Positions 16,220 to 23,827 of a DNA stretch of 36,024 nt are shown piece after piece; the first letter of the stretch is position 1, and each line of letters opens with the position of its first letter. The position numbers and the translations under genes were made by a program. Under the pieces are notes generated by a model that worked only from the letters and a program-made list of their open reading frames with translations, was not told where the DNA came from and made no database searches. This DNA is from an uncultured Porphyromonadaceae bacterium (lineage in GTDB: Bacteria; Bacteroidota; Bacteroidia; Bacteroidales; Muribaculaceae). The stretch covers positions 1 to 36,024 of the forward strand of contig CAMWTI010000010.1 in assembly GCA_947177135.1 (NCBI GenBank), in the 5' to 3' direction.

Positions 16220-17368
16220 ATGGCTAAACTGTTAAACTTTGTCGTGATCGGCGCCGTGCTCTCTGCGGCGTCAGCGTGCGGACACAAGCAGGAAATCACA
16301 CTTGTCACCGACGCTGTCACTATCGGACCGATAAGCGAGTCGGTTACTGCCACAGGCACCCTTGAGTCTGAAACCACCGTCGATGTGGGCACTCAGGTGA
16401 CCGGCATCATTGATAAAATCTATGTAGATTACAATTCGGAAGTTACTCAGGGACAGCTGATCGCCGAGCTGGAGAAGGTGTTGCTGGAGAGTGAACTGAA
16501 CTCGGCCGAGGCCAATGTGGAAAGCGCACGCGCGAGCTATGAATATGCAAAGGCGAATTATGACCGTGATGTCAGGCTCCATGATGGCAAACTGATCAGC
16601 GATTATGATTTCGACACTTCAACCCGCGACTATGAGTTGGCGCGCGCCCAGTATGAGAAGGCGAAGGCCGACCGGGTGAAGGCGGCCAAAAATCTGAACT
16701 ATGCCGAGATATATTCTCCGATCAACGGTATTGTCATCTCGCGCGACGTGGAGGTGGGTCAGACGGTGGTTTCGGCCATGACTGTGGCCAATCTGTTCAC
16801 TATTGCCGATCTTGACCGCATGAGGGTTGTGGCCGACGTGGACGAGGCCGACATAGGCCAGGTGAAAGAGGGACAGCAGGTCACATTTACCGTCGACGCA
16901 TATCCGGAAGATGTGTTTGAAGGCACCGTTATACAGAAACGTCTGAATCCGACAACCGAGAGCAATGTGGTTACGTATGAAGTGATTGTGTCGGCCTCTA
17001 ATCCGGATCACAAGCTTATTCCAGGACTCACGGCCAATCTGAGCATCTATCAGAGCCGCGAGAGTCACGCTCTGCTTGTGCCGGTCAAGGCCACCCGATT
17101 TGTGCCCCGCGATGCCGGCGCAGAGCCGATGCCCTCCCTTTCTGCCGGACAAAAGAGGGTGTGGATTGCCAACGGCGCGTCGCTTGAACCGGCTGTCATA
17201 ACTGTGGGCGCGTCCGACGGAGTGAACTATCAGGTGCTTTCCGGCCTGAAGGAGGGTGACCGCGTGGCAATGGAGTACTCTGCTGCTGCTGTTGAACCTG
17301 CTGTGGAAGATGGTGCCGCACAGTCACCGTTCGCTCCCAAACCGCCAAGTCATAACAAGAAGAAATAG
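16220..17368 (+). CDS. Periplasmic adaptor of a MacAB-type efflux pump (RND/HlyD family)
   Basis: 382 residues. The N-terminus MAKLLNFVVIGAVLSAASAC is a signal sequence with a Cys20 that may be lipidated (weak lipobox, Ala not Leu at -3). Then come a membrane-proximal/barrel-sandwich segment (GTLESETTVDVGTQVTGIID), a coiled-coil hairpin (about 95-160), the returning lipoyl half (AEIYSPINGIVISRDVEVGQTV), a beta-barrel (VVADVDEADIGQVKEGQQVT) and a C-terminal domain ending in a Pro/Lys-rich tail. This is the MacA layout: it links the inner-membrane ABC permease to TolC. The gap to the ATPase gene is only 8 nt. The substrate cannot be read from the sequence. Confidence 0.9.
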   Translation: MAKLLNFVVIGAVLSAASACGHKQEITLVTDAVTIGPISESVTATGTLESETTVDVGTQVTGIIDKIYVDYNSEVTQGQLIAELEKVLLESELNSAEANVESARASYEYAKANYDRDVRLHDGKLISDYDFDTSTRDYELARAQYEKAKADRVKAAKNLNYAEIYSPINGIVISRDVEVGQTVVSAMTVANLFTIADLDRMRVVADVDEADIGQVKEGQQVTFTVDAYPEDVFEGTVIQKRLNPTTESNVVTYEVIVSASNPDHKLIPGLTANLSIYQSRESHALLVPVKATRFVPRDAGAEPMPSLSAGQKRVWIANGASLEPAVITVGASDGVNYQVLSGLKEGDRVAMEYSAAAVEPAVEDGAAQSPFAPKPPSHNKKK

Positions 17369-17376
17369 TCAGTCTT

Positions 17377-18123
17377 ATGTCCAATCGTGAAATCATCAAG
17401 ATCACTGATCTGAAGCGTGACTTCGTTGTCGGTGGCGAAACGGTACATGCGTTGCGGGGCGTTTCGTTCTCAATTCATGCCGGGGAGTTCGTCACCATAA
17501 TGGGCACTTCAGGTTCCGGCAAGTCGACTCTGCTGAACACGCTCGGCTGTCTGGACACTCCATCTTCAGGCGAATATCTGCTTGACGGAGTGAGCGTGCG
17601 CTCCATGAGCAAGAATGAGCGGGCCAGGCTGCGCAACCGTAAGATCGGGTTCGTGTTTCAGAACTATAATCTGCTTCCTAAGACCACTTCGGTTGAAAAT
17701 GTGGAGCTGCCGTTGCTATATAATTCAGAGATCGGCGCCAAGGAGCGGCGTCAGCGCGCCATCGACGCGCTGAACGCTGTCGGGCTGGAAGGGCGTCTTT
17801 ACCACAAAAGCAATCAGATGAGCGGCGGCCAGCAGCAGCGTGTGGCCATAGCCCGCGCGTTGGTCAACGACCCGGTCATTATCCTGGCCGATGAAGCCAC
17901 CGGTAATCTGGACACGCGCACCTCAATGAGTGTGCTTGTGCTTTTCCAGGAGCTGCACCGCCGCGGCCGCACGATCATATTTGTGACTCATAATCCGGAA
18001 CTGGCCGCGTTTTCGTCGCGCAACATAGTGCTTCGCGACGGGCGTATCATTTCCGACACTCTCAACCAGTCGCCTGCCTCGGCCAGCGATATGCTCGCGT
18101 CGATGCCGGCTGACGATAAATAA
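17377..18123 (+). CDS. MacB/LolD-type ABC transporter ATPase
   Basis: 248 residues with every ABC motif intact: Walker [10 protein letters not shown] (43-51), Q-loop Gln95 ([10 protein letters not shown]), signature [14 protein letters not shown] (148 onward), Walker [14 protein letters not shown] (167 onward) and the switch His in FVTHNPELA. The [19 protein letters not shown] segment is typical of the MacB/LolD/FtsE subgroup that works with FtsX-like permeases. Here ATPase and permease are separate genes rather than fused as in E. coli MacB. The permease starts 13 nt downstream. It powers the pump formed with the neighbouring adaptor and TolC. Confidence 0.93.
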   Translation: MSNREIIKITDLKRDFVVGGETVHALRGVSFSIHAGEFVTIMGTSGSGKSTLLNTLGCLDTPSSGEYLLDGVSVRSMSKNERARLRNRKIGFVFQNYNLLPKTTSVENVELPLLYNSEIGAKERRQRAIDALNAVGLEGRLYHKSNQMSGGQQQRVAIARALVNDPVIILADEATGNLDTRTSMSVLVLFQELHRRGRTIIFVTHNPELAAFSSRNIVLRDGRIISDTLNQSPASASDMLASMPADDK

Positions 18124-18136
18124 CCGCCGCATTCCC

Positions 18137-19357
18137 ATGAATTTAGTCAATCTGCTGAAAATAGCGTTCAAGGCGTTGAACCGCAACAAGCTGCGCATGG
18201 CTCTGACCATGCTCGGCATCATCATCGGCATTGCCGCAGTGATCTGTATGCTCGCCATCGGCCAAGGCTCCAAAGAGAGCATCAAGGCCCAGATATCAGA
18301 AATGGGATCCAACATGATCATGATCCATCCGGGCAACATGCAGCGCGGCGGAGTGCGTCAGAGCGCCGACGATATGCAGAGTCTGAAAGTGGCCGACTAT
18401 GAAGCGCTGCGCGACCGGACGGTATATCTGTCGGCCGTCAGCCCGATGGTGCAGAGTTCCGGCCAGATCGTTGTCGGTAACAACAACTGGCCGTCGAGCA
18501 TCAGCGGTGTGACGCCGGAGTATATGGACATACGTAAACTGGCTGTCGAGGATGGCGAGATGTTTACCGAGGCCGACATAAAGTCGGCGGCTAAGGTCTG
18601 TCTTGTCGGAAAGACAGTTGCCGACAATCTGTTCACCAATGGCGAAAACCCGATCGGGCGTGTGATCCGTTTCGGTAAAATCCCGCTTACAGTGATCGGA
18701 GTGCTGCAAAGCAAGGGCACGAACTCGATGGGCATGGACCAGGACGATGTGGTCATCGCGCCTTACACTACGGTCATGAAGCGCATTCTGGCGGTGGATT
18801 ATCTTGGCTCTATCTTTGCGTCGGCTTTGAGCGAGGAGACCACAGACGAGGCCATCGGCGAGATTACAGCGCTGTTACGCCAGGCCCATCGGCTGAATGA
18901 CGATGCCGACGATGACTTCGACATCCGTTCGCAGCAGGAACTGAGCGAGATGATGAACTCGACGTCGGACATGATGACTGTGTTGCTCACCTGCATAGCG
19001 TTCATCTCGCTGATTGTCGGTGGAATCGGCATCATGAACATGATGTATGTGTCGGTCACGGAGCGCACGCGCGAGATAGGCCTGCGCATGAGCATCGGGG
19101 CGCGCGGAATCGACATTATGCTTCAATTTCTTATCGAGAGCATAATAATTTCGGTAGCTGGCGGCGTTATAGGAGTGATTGTCGGCTGTGGCGCCACATG
19201 GGCTGTCGGAGTGCTGGCCGGATGGCCTGTGAGTATTGTCGCCTCGTCGATCTTTCTGTCATTTGCCGTCTGCACCGTCACCGGTATTTTCTTCGGATGG
19301 GTGCCTGCCGTCAAAGCATCGAATCTTGACCCGATAGAAGCTATCCGTTATGAATAA
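18137..19357 (+). CDS. MacB-type ABC transporter permease (FtsX domain)
   Basis: 406 residues. It begins with a short cytoplasmic helix and TM1 (NKLRMALTMLGIIIGIAAVICML). A large periplasmic MacB core domain follows (about 45-270), then three more membrane helices near the C-terminus (about 280-305, 330-355, 370-395). The cytoplasmic loop VSVTERTREIGLRMSIGA is the FtsX coupling motif that contacts the ATPase, and FFGWVPAVKASNLDPIEAIRYE is the typical C-terminal end. Such pumps move substrates from periplasm to outside by mechanotransmission. Its last 8 nt overlap the kinase gene, joining pump and sensor in one transcript. Confidence 0.92.
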   Translation: MNLVNLLKIAFKALNRNKLRMALTMLGIIIGIAAVICMLAIGQGSKESIKAQISEMGSNMIMIHPGNMQRGGVRQSADDMQSLKVADYEALRDRTVYLSAVSPMVQSSGQIVVGNNNWPSSISGVTPEYMDIRKLAVEDGEMFTEADIKSAAKVCLVGKTVADNLFTNGENPIGRVIRFGKIPLTVIGVLQSKGTNSMGMDQDDVVIAPYTTVMKRILAVDYLGSIFASALSEETTDEAIGEITALLRQAHRLNDDADDDFDIRSQQELSEMMNSTSDMMTVLLTCIAFISLIVGGIGIMNMMYVSVTERTREIGLRMSIGARGIDIMLQFLIESIIISVAGGVIGVIVGCGATWAVGVLAGWPVSIVASSIFLSFAVCTVTGIFFGWVPAVKASNLDPIEAIRYE

Positions 19358-20456
19358 GAATACACGCCGTAAGCGGTTTTTGTTGCGTTTCGCCATCCAT
19401 GTGCTGGCGCTCGGTCTTCTCTTTGTGCTTCCCGAGATAGTGATGAGTGTGGTGGACGTGCGTCGTTCTTCGCTTGAATGGCGGTTCTATGTCAAGGCGC
19501 TTATATTTGTGGGAGTATTTTATGCGGAATATTGTGTTGTGATGCGTGGATGCTCTGACCGGCATTTGTTCAACTGGCGTTTTGTCGGTGAGAATCTGCT
19601 GCTTGTCGCCGTCGGTGCGATATTGGTCTGGCTGACCCATCCTCCGTTTCCGCCCATGCAGCCTCACGGCGGTATGTTCGATGGCGTCGCCGGCGGCGCG
19701 CGACATGCCGTCAATCCAGGCTCTTTCATGTGGATCCGCGACGTGGGCATCATTGTGCTGACGATCTCGCTCGCGGTAGCCATGAGGCTTTCTGAGAGGA
19801 TCAGGCTGATAGAGGAGCGTCGGCGCGAGATAGACGACGCCCGTCGGCGTGATGAGCTGATACAGCTCAAGAGCCAGCTGAATCCACATTTTCTATTCAA
19901 TGCCCTGAATACTATCTATGCTCTCACTGAGATTGACGCTGTCAAGGCCAGGGCGGCGGTCCATACTCTTAGCCGCATGCTACGCTATGCTTTGTATGAG
20001 GCCGACCGTCCGTCGGTGGAACTGGTGCGCGAGGTTGAGTTTATAAAGGATTACGTCAGGCTGATGGATATGCGTCTGGCCGGATCGATGAAGGTTGATG
20101 TCAGGATTGAGTGCAGTGATGAGGCGCGTGCGTTACCGATTGCTCCGATGTTGTTTATATCGCTAGTTGAAAACGCGTTCAAGCACGGTGTGACCGGCAG
20201 CCATGACGCAATGATCGTGATCAGGTTCAATGCCGGAGCCGACGGCAGGGTGGAGTGTCGGGTGACAAACAGTGTGATTGAGCAGGATGCCGGCGGTGAA
20301 CATGGCAATCACTCCGGTCTCGGCATTGCCAATCTGAAGCGTCGTCTTGAATTGATTTATGGAGAATCGGCCACTCTTGAAGTGAACCGTGGGGCAGGGC
20401 TTTACACCGCTTGCCTGACTGTGGATCTCAGTGCTTCCGAAACTGCACTGGAGTGA
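19350..20456 (+). CDS. LytS-type membrane sensor histidine kinase
   Basis: 368 residues. Four hydrophobic segments lie in the first 145 residues (about 11-34, 48-65, 79-97, 129-146), with no extracellular sensor domain beyond a short His/Pro/Gly-rich loop (HPPFPPMQPHGGMF, 97-110). A short coiled coil leads to the HisKA-like box, QLNPHFLFNALNTIYAL, with phospho-acceptor His180. The ATPase part has the N-box SLVENAFKHG (Asn275) and G-box SGLGIANLKRRL (from 322). This is the His_kinase (LytS/YehU) family, which pairs with LytTR regulators. The nearest one is at 21949, beyond a convergent gene. It overlaps the permease by 8 nt at its start and the AraC-type gene by 29 nt at its end. Confidence 0.92.
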   Translation: MNKNTRRKRFLLRFAIHVLALGLLFVLPEIVMSVVDVRRSSLEWRFYVKALIFVGVFYAEYCVVMRGCSDRHLFNWRFVGENLLLVAVGAILVWLTHPPFPPMQPHGGMFDGVAGGARHAVNPGSFMWIRDVGIIVLTISLAVAMRLSERIRLIEERRREIDDARRRDELIQLKSQLNPHFLFNALNTIYALTEIDAVKARAAVHTLSRMLRYALYEADRPSVELVREVEFIKDYVRLMDMRLAGSMKVDVRIECSDEARALPIAPMLFISLVENAFKHGVTGSHDAMIVIRFNAGADGRVECRVTNSVIEQDAGGEHGNHSGLGIANLKRRLELIYGESATLEVNRGAGLYTACLTVDLSASETALE

Positions 20457-21639
20457 CGCCTTTGTAGGCCAGAAAAGCGCGGTGGAACACGCTGTTGGAT
20501 GAAAATCCGCTCTGGCGGGCCACTTCCACGATACTCAACGACGGGTTCTCGGTGAGCAACTGTTCGGCGTAACGGAGTCTGTAGCCTCGCACGACGGCAC
20601 TGAAATTTTCGCCGAAACCCTCGTTGAACACGCGCGATAGATATGTGCGGTTGAGAGGTAGCACAGCCATCACGTTGATGAGTTTGAAATCAGGGTTGAG
20701 ATATGGTTTCTCTGCGTCGAACCATTCGCTGACCTGATGGCTGTATTCTGCGATTTTGTCATCAAACTGGTGCTCGTCGTCTGTGCGTACGGTGTCCGAA
20801 GGTCCCGAGGAGTTTTCCGGTGATTCTCCGCAATATCCGCAGCATTCGCTGTCGTCGTTATGTGAGTGTTGGCGTGCGTTATTCTTGATTTCACATTCGG
20901 AGTAGGGGTTCACATAATTCCAACTTTTGAAAAAGGTGAAGACAAAAAATATCTGAAGTATGACAGTGTGAACTACTTCGGTCCATGTGTGTCCGATGAA
21001 TACTACCAGGCTGTAGCTGGAAAGGATGATTGTGCACCATATGGCGTAGATGCGTATCCAGAGTAGGCCGCTGTCTGGCCCGTCGCCGAATTCTTCGTTG
21101 CATCGGTTGACATAATTGGGCAGTTCGCGCGTTACGTAATGGTAGCTTATGATTATATATGCGATTGAGCATGCGAGAATGATCAGACGGAACCATACGC
21201 AGAATTCCGTCCTGCGCGCCCACAGTTCATCATATGAACCGATTGGCTCGATGGTCTGGCCGAGTATGCCTGTCATGGCATAATAAAAGCTCCCTATGAA
21301 AGCGAACGGGAGCAGCATTATAACAGTGCGGCGAAGTGTTACCCAGCCCGGGCGCACCATGTCGCATGGAAGCAGCAAGAGCAGCACCATATAGAATGTG
21401 CCGCCTGTAAGATATGGCACGGGCAAGACTCCGCCCATTCTGGCTATGTGGAAATTGAATAAATATGCCACCATGCCGACGATATAAGGAATGCTCCAGA
21501 TTGACATGACAATCGCCAGAATGGTCTGTGTGCGTCCCCGCTCTGGCTTTAACCACAGAAGACATGAGGCTATGACCAGCAACAACGTTGATGAGGCGTT
21601 GAGATCATGGAGAATTTTAGATGTTATCTGCAGTATCAT
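20428..21639 (-). CDS. Membrane-bound AraC-family transcription regulator with Cys/His cluster
   Basis: 403 residues. Seven probable membrane helices occupy residues 15-240 (for example SSTLLLVIASCLLWL, FYMVLLLLLP, LIILACSIAYIIISY, VILQIFFVFTFF). A polar linker (245-300) contains HSHNDDSECCGYCGE, an H-x-H ... C-C-x-x-C cluster at about 258-270. The C-terminal AraC DNA-binding domain (305-403) has both helix-turn-helices: INVMAVLPLNRTYLSRVFNE and SIVEVARQSGFSSNSVFHRAF, ending GVTPVQFRKH. Membrane AraC proteins of this design are common in Bacteroidales; their ligands are mostly unknown. It is convergent with the kinase gene (29-nt overlap) and divergent from the response regulator. Its own promoter lies at 21736-21767. 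Control of the efflux locus is inferred from position. Confidence 0.88.
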   Translation of the reverse strand: MILQITSKILHDLNASSTLLLVIASCLLWLKPERGRTQTILAIVMSIWSIPYIVGMVAYLFNFHIARMGGVLPVPYLTGGTFYMVLLLLLPCDMVRPGWVTLRRTVIMLLPFAFIGSFYYAMTGILGQTIEPIGSYDELWARRTEFCVWFRLIILACSIAYIIISYHYVTRELPNYVNRCNEEFGDGPDSGLLWIRIYAIWCTIILSSYSLVVFIGHTWTEVVHTVILQIFFVFTFFKSWNYVNPYSECEIKNNARQHSHNDDSECCGYCGESPENSSGPSDTVRTDDEHQFDDKIAEYSHQVSEWFDAEKPYLNPDFKLINVMAVLPLNRTYLSRVFNEGFGENFSAVVRGYRLRYAEQLLTENPSLSIVEVARQSGFSSNSVFHRAFLAYKGVTPVQFRKH

Positions 21640-21735
21640 TTAGAGATTGTGGCTGAGGTGTGCCCTTATGTGTTTTTTATTTACGTGTCAGGCTTTTCAT
21701 CGCAACCGTTCATGAGGGTTTTTCAATTTCGTTGG

Positions 21736-21767
21736 CAAAGATAAGAGATTCTTGGGATTTGACCAAA
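21736..21767 (-). promoter_or_regulatory. Promoter of the AraC-type regulator
   Basis: On the minus strand: TTTG (21767-21764), exactly 20 nt, then TATCTTTG (21743-21736), then C. Both elements match the Bacteroidota consensus. Transcription would start near 21729, giving a leader of about 90 nt before the ATG at 21639. Confidence 0.7.
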
Positions 21768-21831
21768 TATTTGTGTAAAAGATGTTGCAGTAGCTTAGAT
21801 GTGGTGTGATTTTGTGGGTTAAGTGTGTCGA

Positions 21832-21868
21832 TTTTACGTATTATCAGCTTGTTTTACGAATTATCAGC
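21832..21868 (+). repeat. 17-bp direct repeat, 20-bp period, before the LytTR regulator
   Basis: TTTTACGTATTATCAGC (21832-21848) and TTTTACGAATTATCAGC (21852-21868) differ at one base and are spaced 20 bp apart, about two helix turns, so a dimer would contact one DNA face. LytTR and AraC regulators both bind tandem direct repeats of this kind. It lies 80-117 nt before the response-regulator ATG and downstream of the only plausible plus-strand promoter. Confidence 0.75.
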
Positions 21869-21948
21869 GCGTGTTTTGGCGTAAGGTGAGCAATTTTTTC
21901 ATTTTTGGCGACGTTATAAATTGTAGATTCATCTTTCGCTGTTTATAT

Positions 21949-22665
21949 ATGAATTGTTGTGTTATTGACGATGAGCCTTTGGCCGCCGGTCTCATCGCTT
22001 CTTACATTGAAAAGCATCCGTTGCTGACGCTTGGCGGGATATTTCATTCCGCTCAGGAGGCGGTGCGTGAAGTCATGGGCGGAAAGTTCGACATGGTTTT
22101 TCTTGACATAAAGATGCCCCAGCTTAATGGCGTTGAATTTGCCCGTCTGGTTCCGAGAAGCACGCGGGTCATTTTCACCACAGCCTATGACAGTCATGCC
22201 ATAGAGGCATTTAGGGTCGGGGCGGCCGACTATCTGCTGAAGCCCGTGAGCTATGAAGAATTTAATGCCGCAGTGATGAGAGTTCATGAACGCATGCCGG
22301 TTGCGGTGGCTCAGCAGCCTGACCCGGCTGAGCATATTCTGGTCAAGCATAATCACAAATTCGAGCAGGTCGCCACAGCCGATATTGTCTGTCTTGAGGG
22401 ACTGAAGGATTACGTCAAGGTACACCTTGGTGACGGACGGATGCTTGTCACGCTATGTTCAATGCGTTCATTTGAGTCATTGCTGTCATCGCGCAAGTTC
22501 ATGAGGGTGCACCGCAGTTATATCATCAACACCGATGCCATACGGTCGATCGAGCGTAACCGGCTGACCCTTGTCGGAGGGCATGAAGTGCCGGTTTCCG
22601 ACGGTTATCGCCAGGCCGTGGCCGACTATATTGCCGCTCACAATCCAATGGCAGGCGGATATTGA
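21949..22665 (+). CDS. LytTR-family response regulator
   Basis: 238 residues from the ATG at 21949, which begins the receiver domain directly (MNCCVIDDEPLAAG). A longer frame would add 42 unlikely residues through the intergenic repeat. The receiver domain (1-120) has acidic residues Asp7/Asp8, phospho-acceptor Asp53 (FLDIKMPQLNG), the conserved Thr in FTTAYDSHA, and Lys in LLKPVSYEEF. The LytTR DNA-binding domain (about 135-236) has ADIVCLEGLKDYVKVHLGDG and KFMRVHRSYIINTDAI. It is the natural partner of the LytS-type kinase at 19350, although the AraC-type gene lies between them. Confidence 0.93.
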   Translation: MNCCVIDDEPLAAGLIASYIEKHPLLTLGGIFHSAQEAVREVMGGKFDMVFLDIKMPQLNGVEFARLVPRSTRVIFTTAYDSHAIEAFRVGAADYLLKPVSYEEFNAAVMRVHERMPVAVAQQPDPAEHILVKHNHKFEQVATADIVCLEGLKDYVKVHLGDGRMLVTLCSMRSFESLLSSRKFMRVHRSYIINTDAIRSIERNRLTLVGGHEVPVSDGYRQAVADYIAAHNPMAGGY

Positions 22666-22687
22666 TCCGAAATTCAGGATTAATGAC

Positions 22688-22695
22688 TAAATTTG
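22688..22695 (+). promoter_or_regulatory. Probable -7 box of the DUF4105-secA block
   Basis: TAAATTTG, then C, only 4 nt before the GTG start at 22700. An ATTG lies at 22661-22664 (23-nt spacing, slightly long). If the site is used, transcription would begin at or within a few bases of the GTG. Confidence 0.45.
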
Positions 22696-22699
22696 CAGA

Positions 22700-23827
22700 G
22701 TGAAAAGAATACTCTCATGTGTAATAATGGTTATTGCGGCGGCTGCCGGACTCCGATCCGAAGTCGTCGCGAGTTTGCTCACTGCTTCGCCTGGAGCTGA
22801 GATTTATGAACTTGACGGCCACACCGGGCTGAGGATTTCCGATACTGACCGGGGGCTGGATGTGGTGATGAACTGGGGCGTGTTTGATTTCGATACGCCT
22901 AATTTCGTCTGGCGCTATGTGAAAGGCCACACCGATTATATGTGTGTGGCCACAGATACCAGACATTTCATGAAACTGTATCTTGCCGGAGGGCGGACCA
23001 TCACCGAACAGCGCCTCAGCCTGTCTCCTGCTCAAGGCGAGGCGCTTTATGAAATGGCATTTACGAACCTTTTGCCTCAGAACCGCGTTTATCGTTACAG
23101 CTACATTTATGACAACTGTGCGACACGCCCTCTTGAGATGATAGAGCGGGCTGTCGGCAGGCAGCTTATTGCTTCCGAAGAGTCGGGCATGACGTTTCGC
23201 GATGAAATGACTGTAAATCACAGGCTGCACCCGTGGTATCAGTTCGGAATCGACCTGGCGCTCGGCTCTGAACTTGACCGGCCTGTCACGGCCAGGCAGC
23301 TCGCATTTTCTCCTTTGCAGCTTTGCCGCATGCTGTCGGCCGACAGCATTGTTGGCGCAACAGAGGTGCATCAGCCTCAGACTGCACTGGCCCACAGGCC
23401 GACACCATGGCCGTTGCGTCCGCTGGCGGTGACACTGGCGGTCATGCTGCTTACCGCGGTGGCTACGGCGCGCGATATGCGACGGCGGAATGTCAGCCGA
23501 TGGGTTGATTCTGTGGAATTTACCTTCTTCGGCATTGCCGGATGCGTGATTGCGTTTCTGGTCTTTGTCAGCTCACATTCAGCGACTTCGCCCAACTGGC
23601 TGCTTGTCTGGCTCAATCCGCTGTGTCTGCTTGCCGCGATATTGCCATGGATAAAATCAGCAAAAAAGTGGTTAAATTGCTATCATTTTGCTAACTTTGC
23701 GGTTCTGATAGTGTGGCTTTTACTCTGGCCGCTCACGAATCAGCATATGAACGATGCCTTCTGGCCACTGATTGTGTCCGACTTAATGCGCTCAGGCGTA
23801 AATATATATATATGTCGAAAAAACTGA
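22700..23827 (+). CDS. lnb: DUF4105 protein, probable lipoprotein N-acyltransferase (Lnb-like)
   Basis: 375 residues from GTG. MKRILSCVIMVIAAAAGLRS is a signal peptide or first membrane helix; the next in-frame ATG (22727) would remove half of it. The DUF4105 domain (about 30-220) has ELDGHTGLRISD (His41), VMNWGVFDF, and YSYIYDNCATRPLEM (Cys140). The His and Cys are the likely catalytic pair of a papain/NlpC-like fold. Five hydrophobic helices follow (about 235-370). From memory, the N-acyltransferase of Bacteroides lipoproteins (Lnb) is a DUF4105 protein encoded close to secA, as here; I treat orthology as likely, not proven. It would add the third acyl chain to lipoproteins at the inner membrane. 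It overlaps the next gene by 16 nt. Confidence 0.75.
   Translation: MKRILSCVIMVIAAAAGLRSEVVASLLTASPGAEIYELDGHTGLRISDTDRGLDVVMNWGVFDFDTPNFVWRYVKGHTDYMCVATDTRHFMKLYLAGGRTITEQRLSLSPAQGEALYEMAFTNLLPQNRVYRYSYIYDNCATRPLEMIERAVGRQLIASEESGMTFRDEMTVNHRLHPWYQFGIDLALGSELDRPVTARQLAFSPLQLCRMLSADSIVGATEVHQPQTALAHRPTPWPLRPLAVTLAVMLLTAVATARDMRRRNVSRWVDSVEFTFFGIAGCVIAFLVFVSSHSATSPNWLLVWLNPLCLLAAILPWIKSAKKWLNCYHFANFAVLIVWLLLWPLTNQHMNDAFWPLIVSDLMRSGVNIYICRKN
23692..23699 (+). promoter_or_regulatory. Possible internal promoter before the phosphatase-fold gene and secA
   Basis: TAACTTTG, then C, matches TAnnTTTG inside the DUF4105 coding region, 113 nt before the ATG at 23812. No TTG is seen at the right -33 distance (one lies only 12 nt upstream). 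It could let secA be transcribed independently. Confidence 0.25.

Larger units (their letters stand above)
21640..21948. other. Divergent intergenic region between AraC-type and LytTR regulators
   Basis: 309 nt, AT-rich, with no coding potential. It holds the minus-strand promoter for the AraC-type gene (21736-21767), a possible plus-strand promoter (TTG at 21785-21787, 19 nt, TGATTTTG at 21807-21814), and the 20-bp-period direct repeat at 21832-21868. Plus-strand codons before 21949 (from 21823) belong to a spurious N-terminal extension that would run through the repeat. Confidence 0.7.

Noticed and set aside
21823-21948. N-terminal extension of the LytTR regulator
   Set aside because: It runs through the direct-repeat operator region, and the receiver domain begins exactly at the ATG at 21949.
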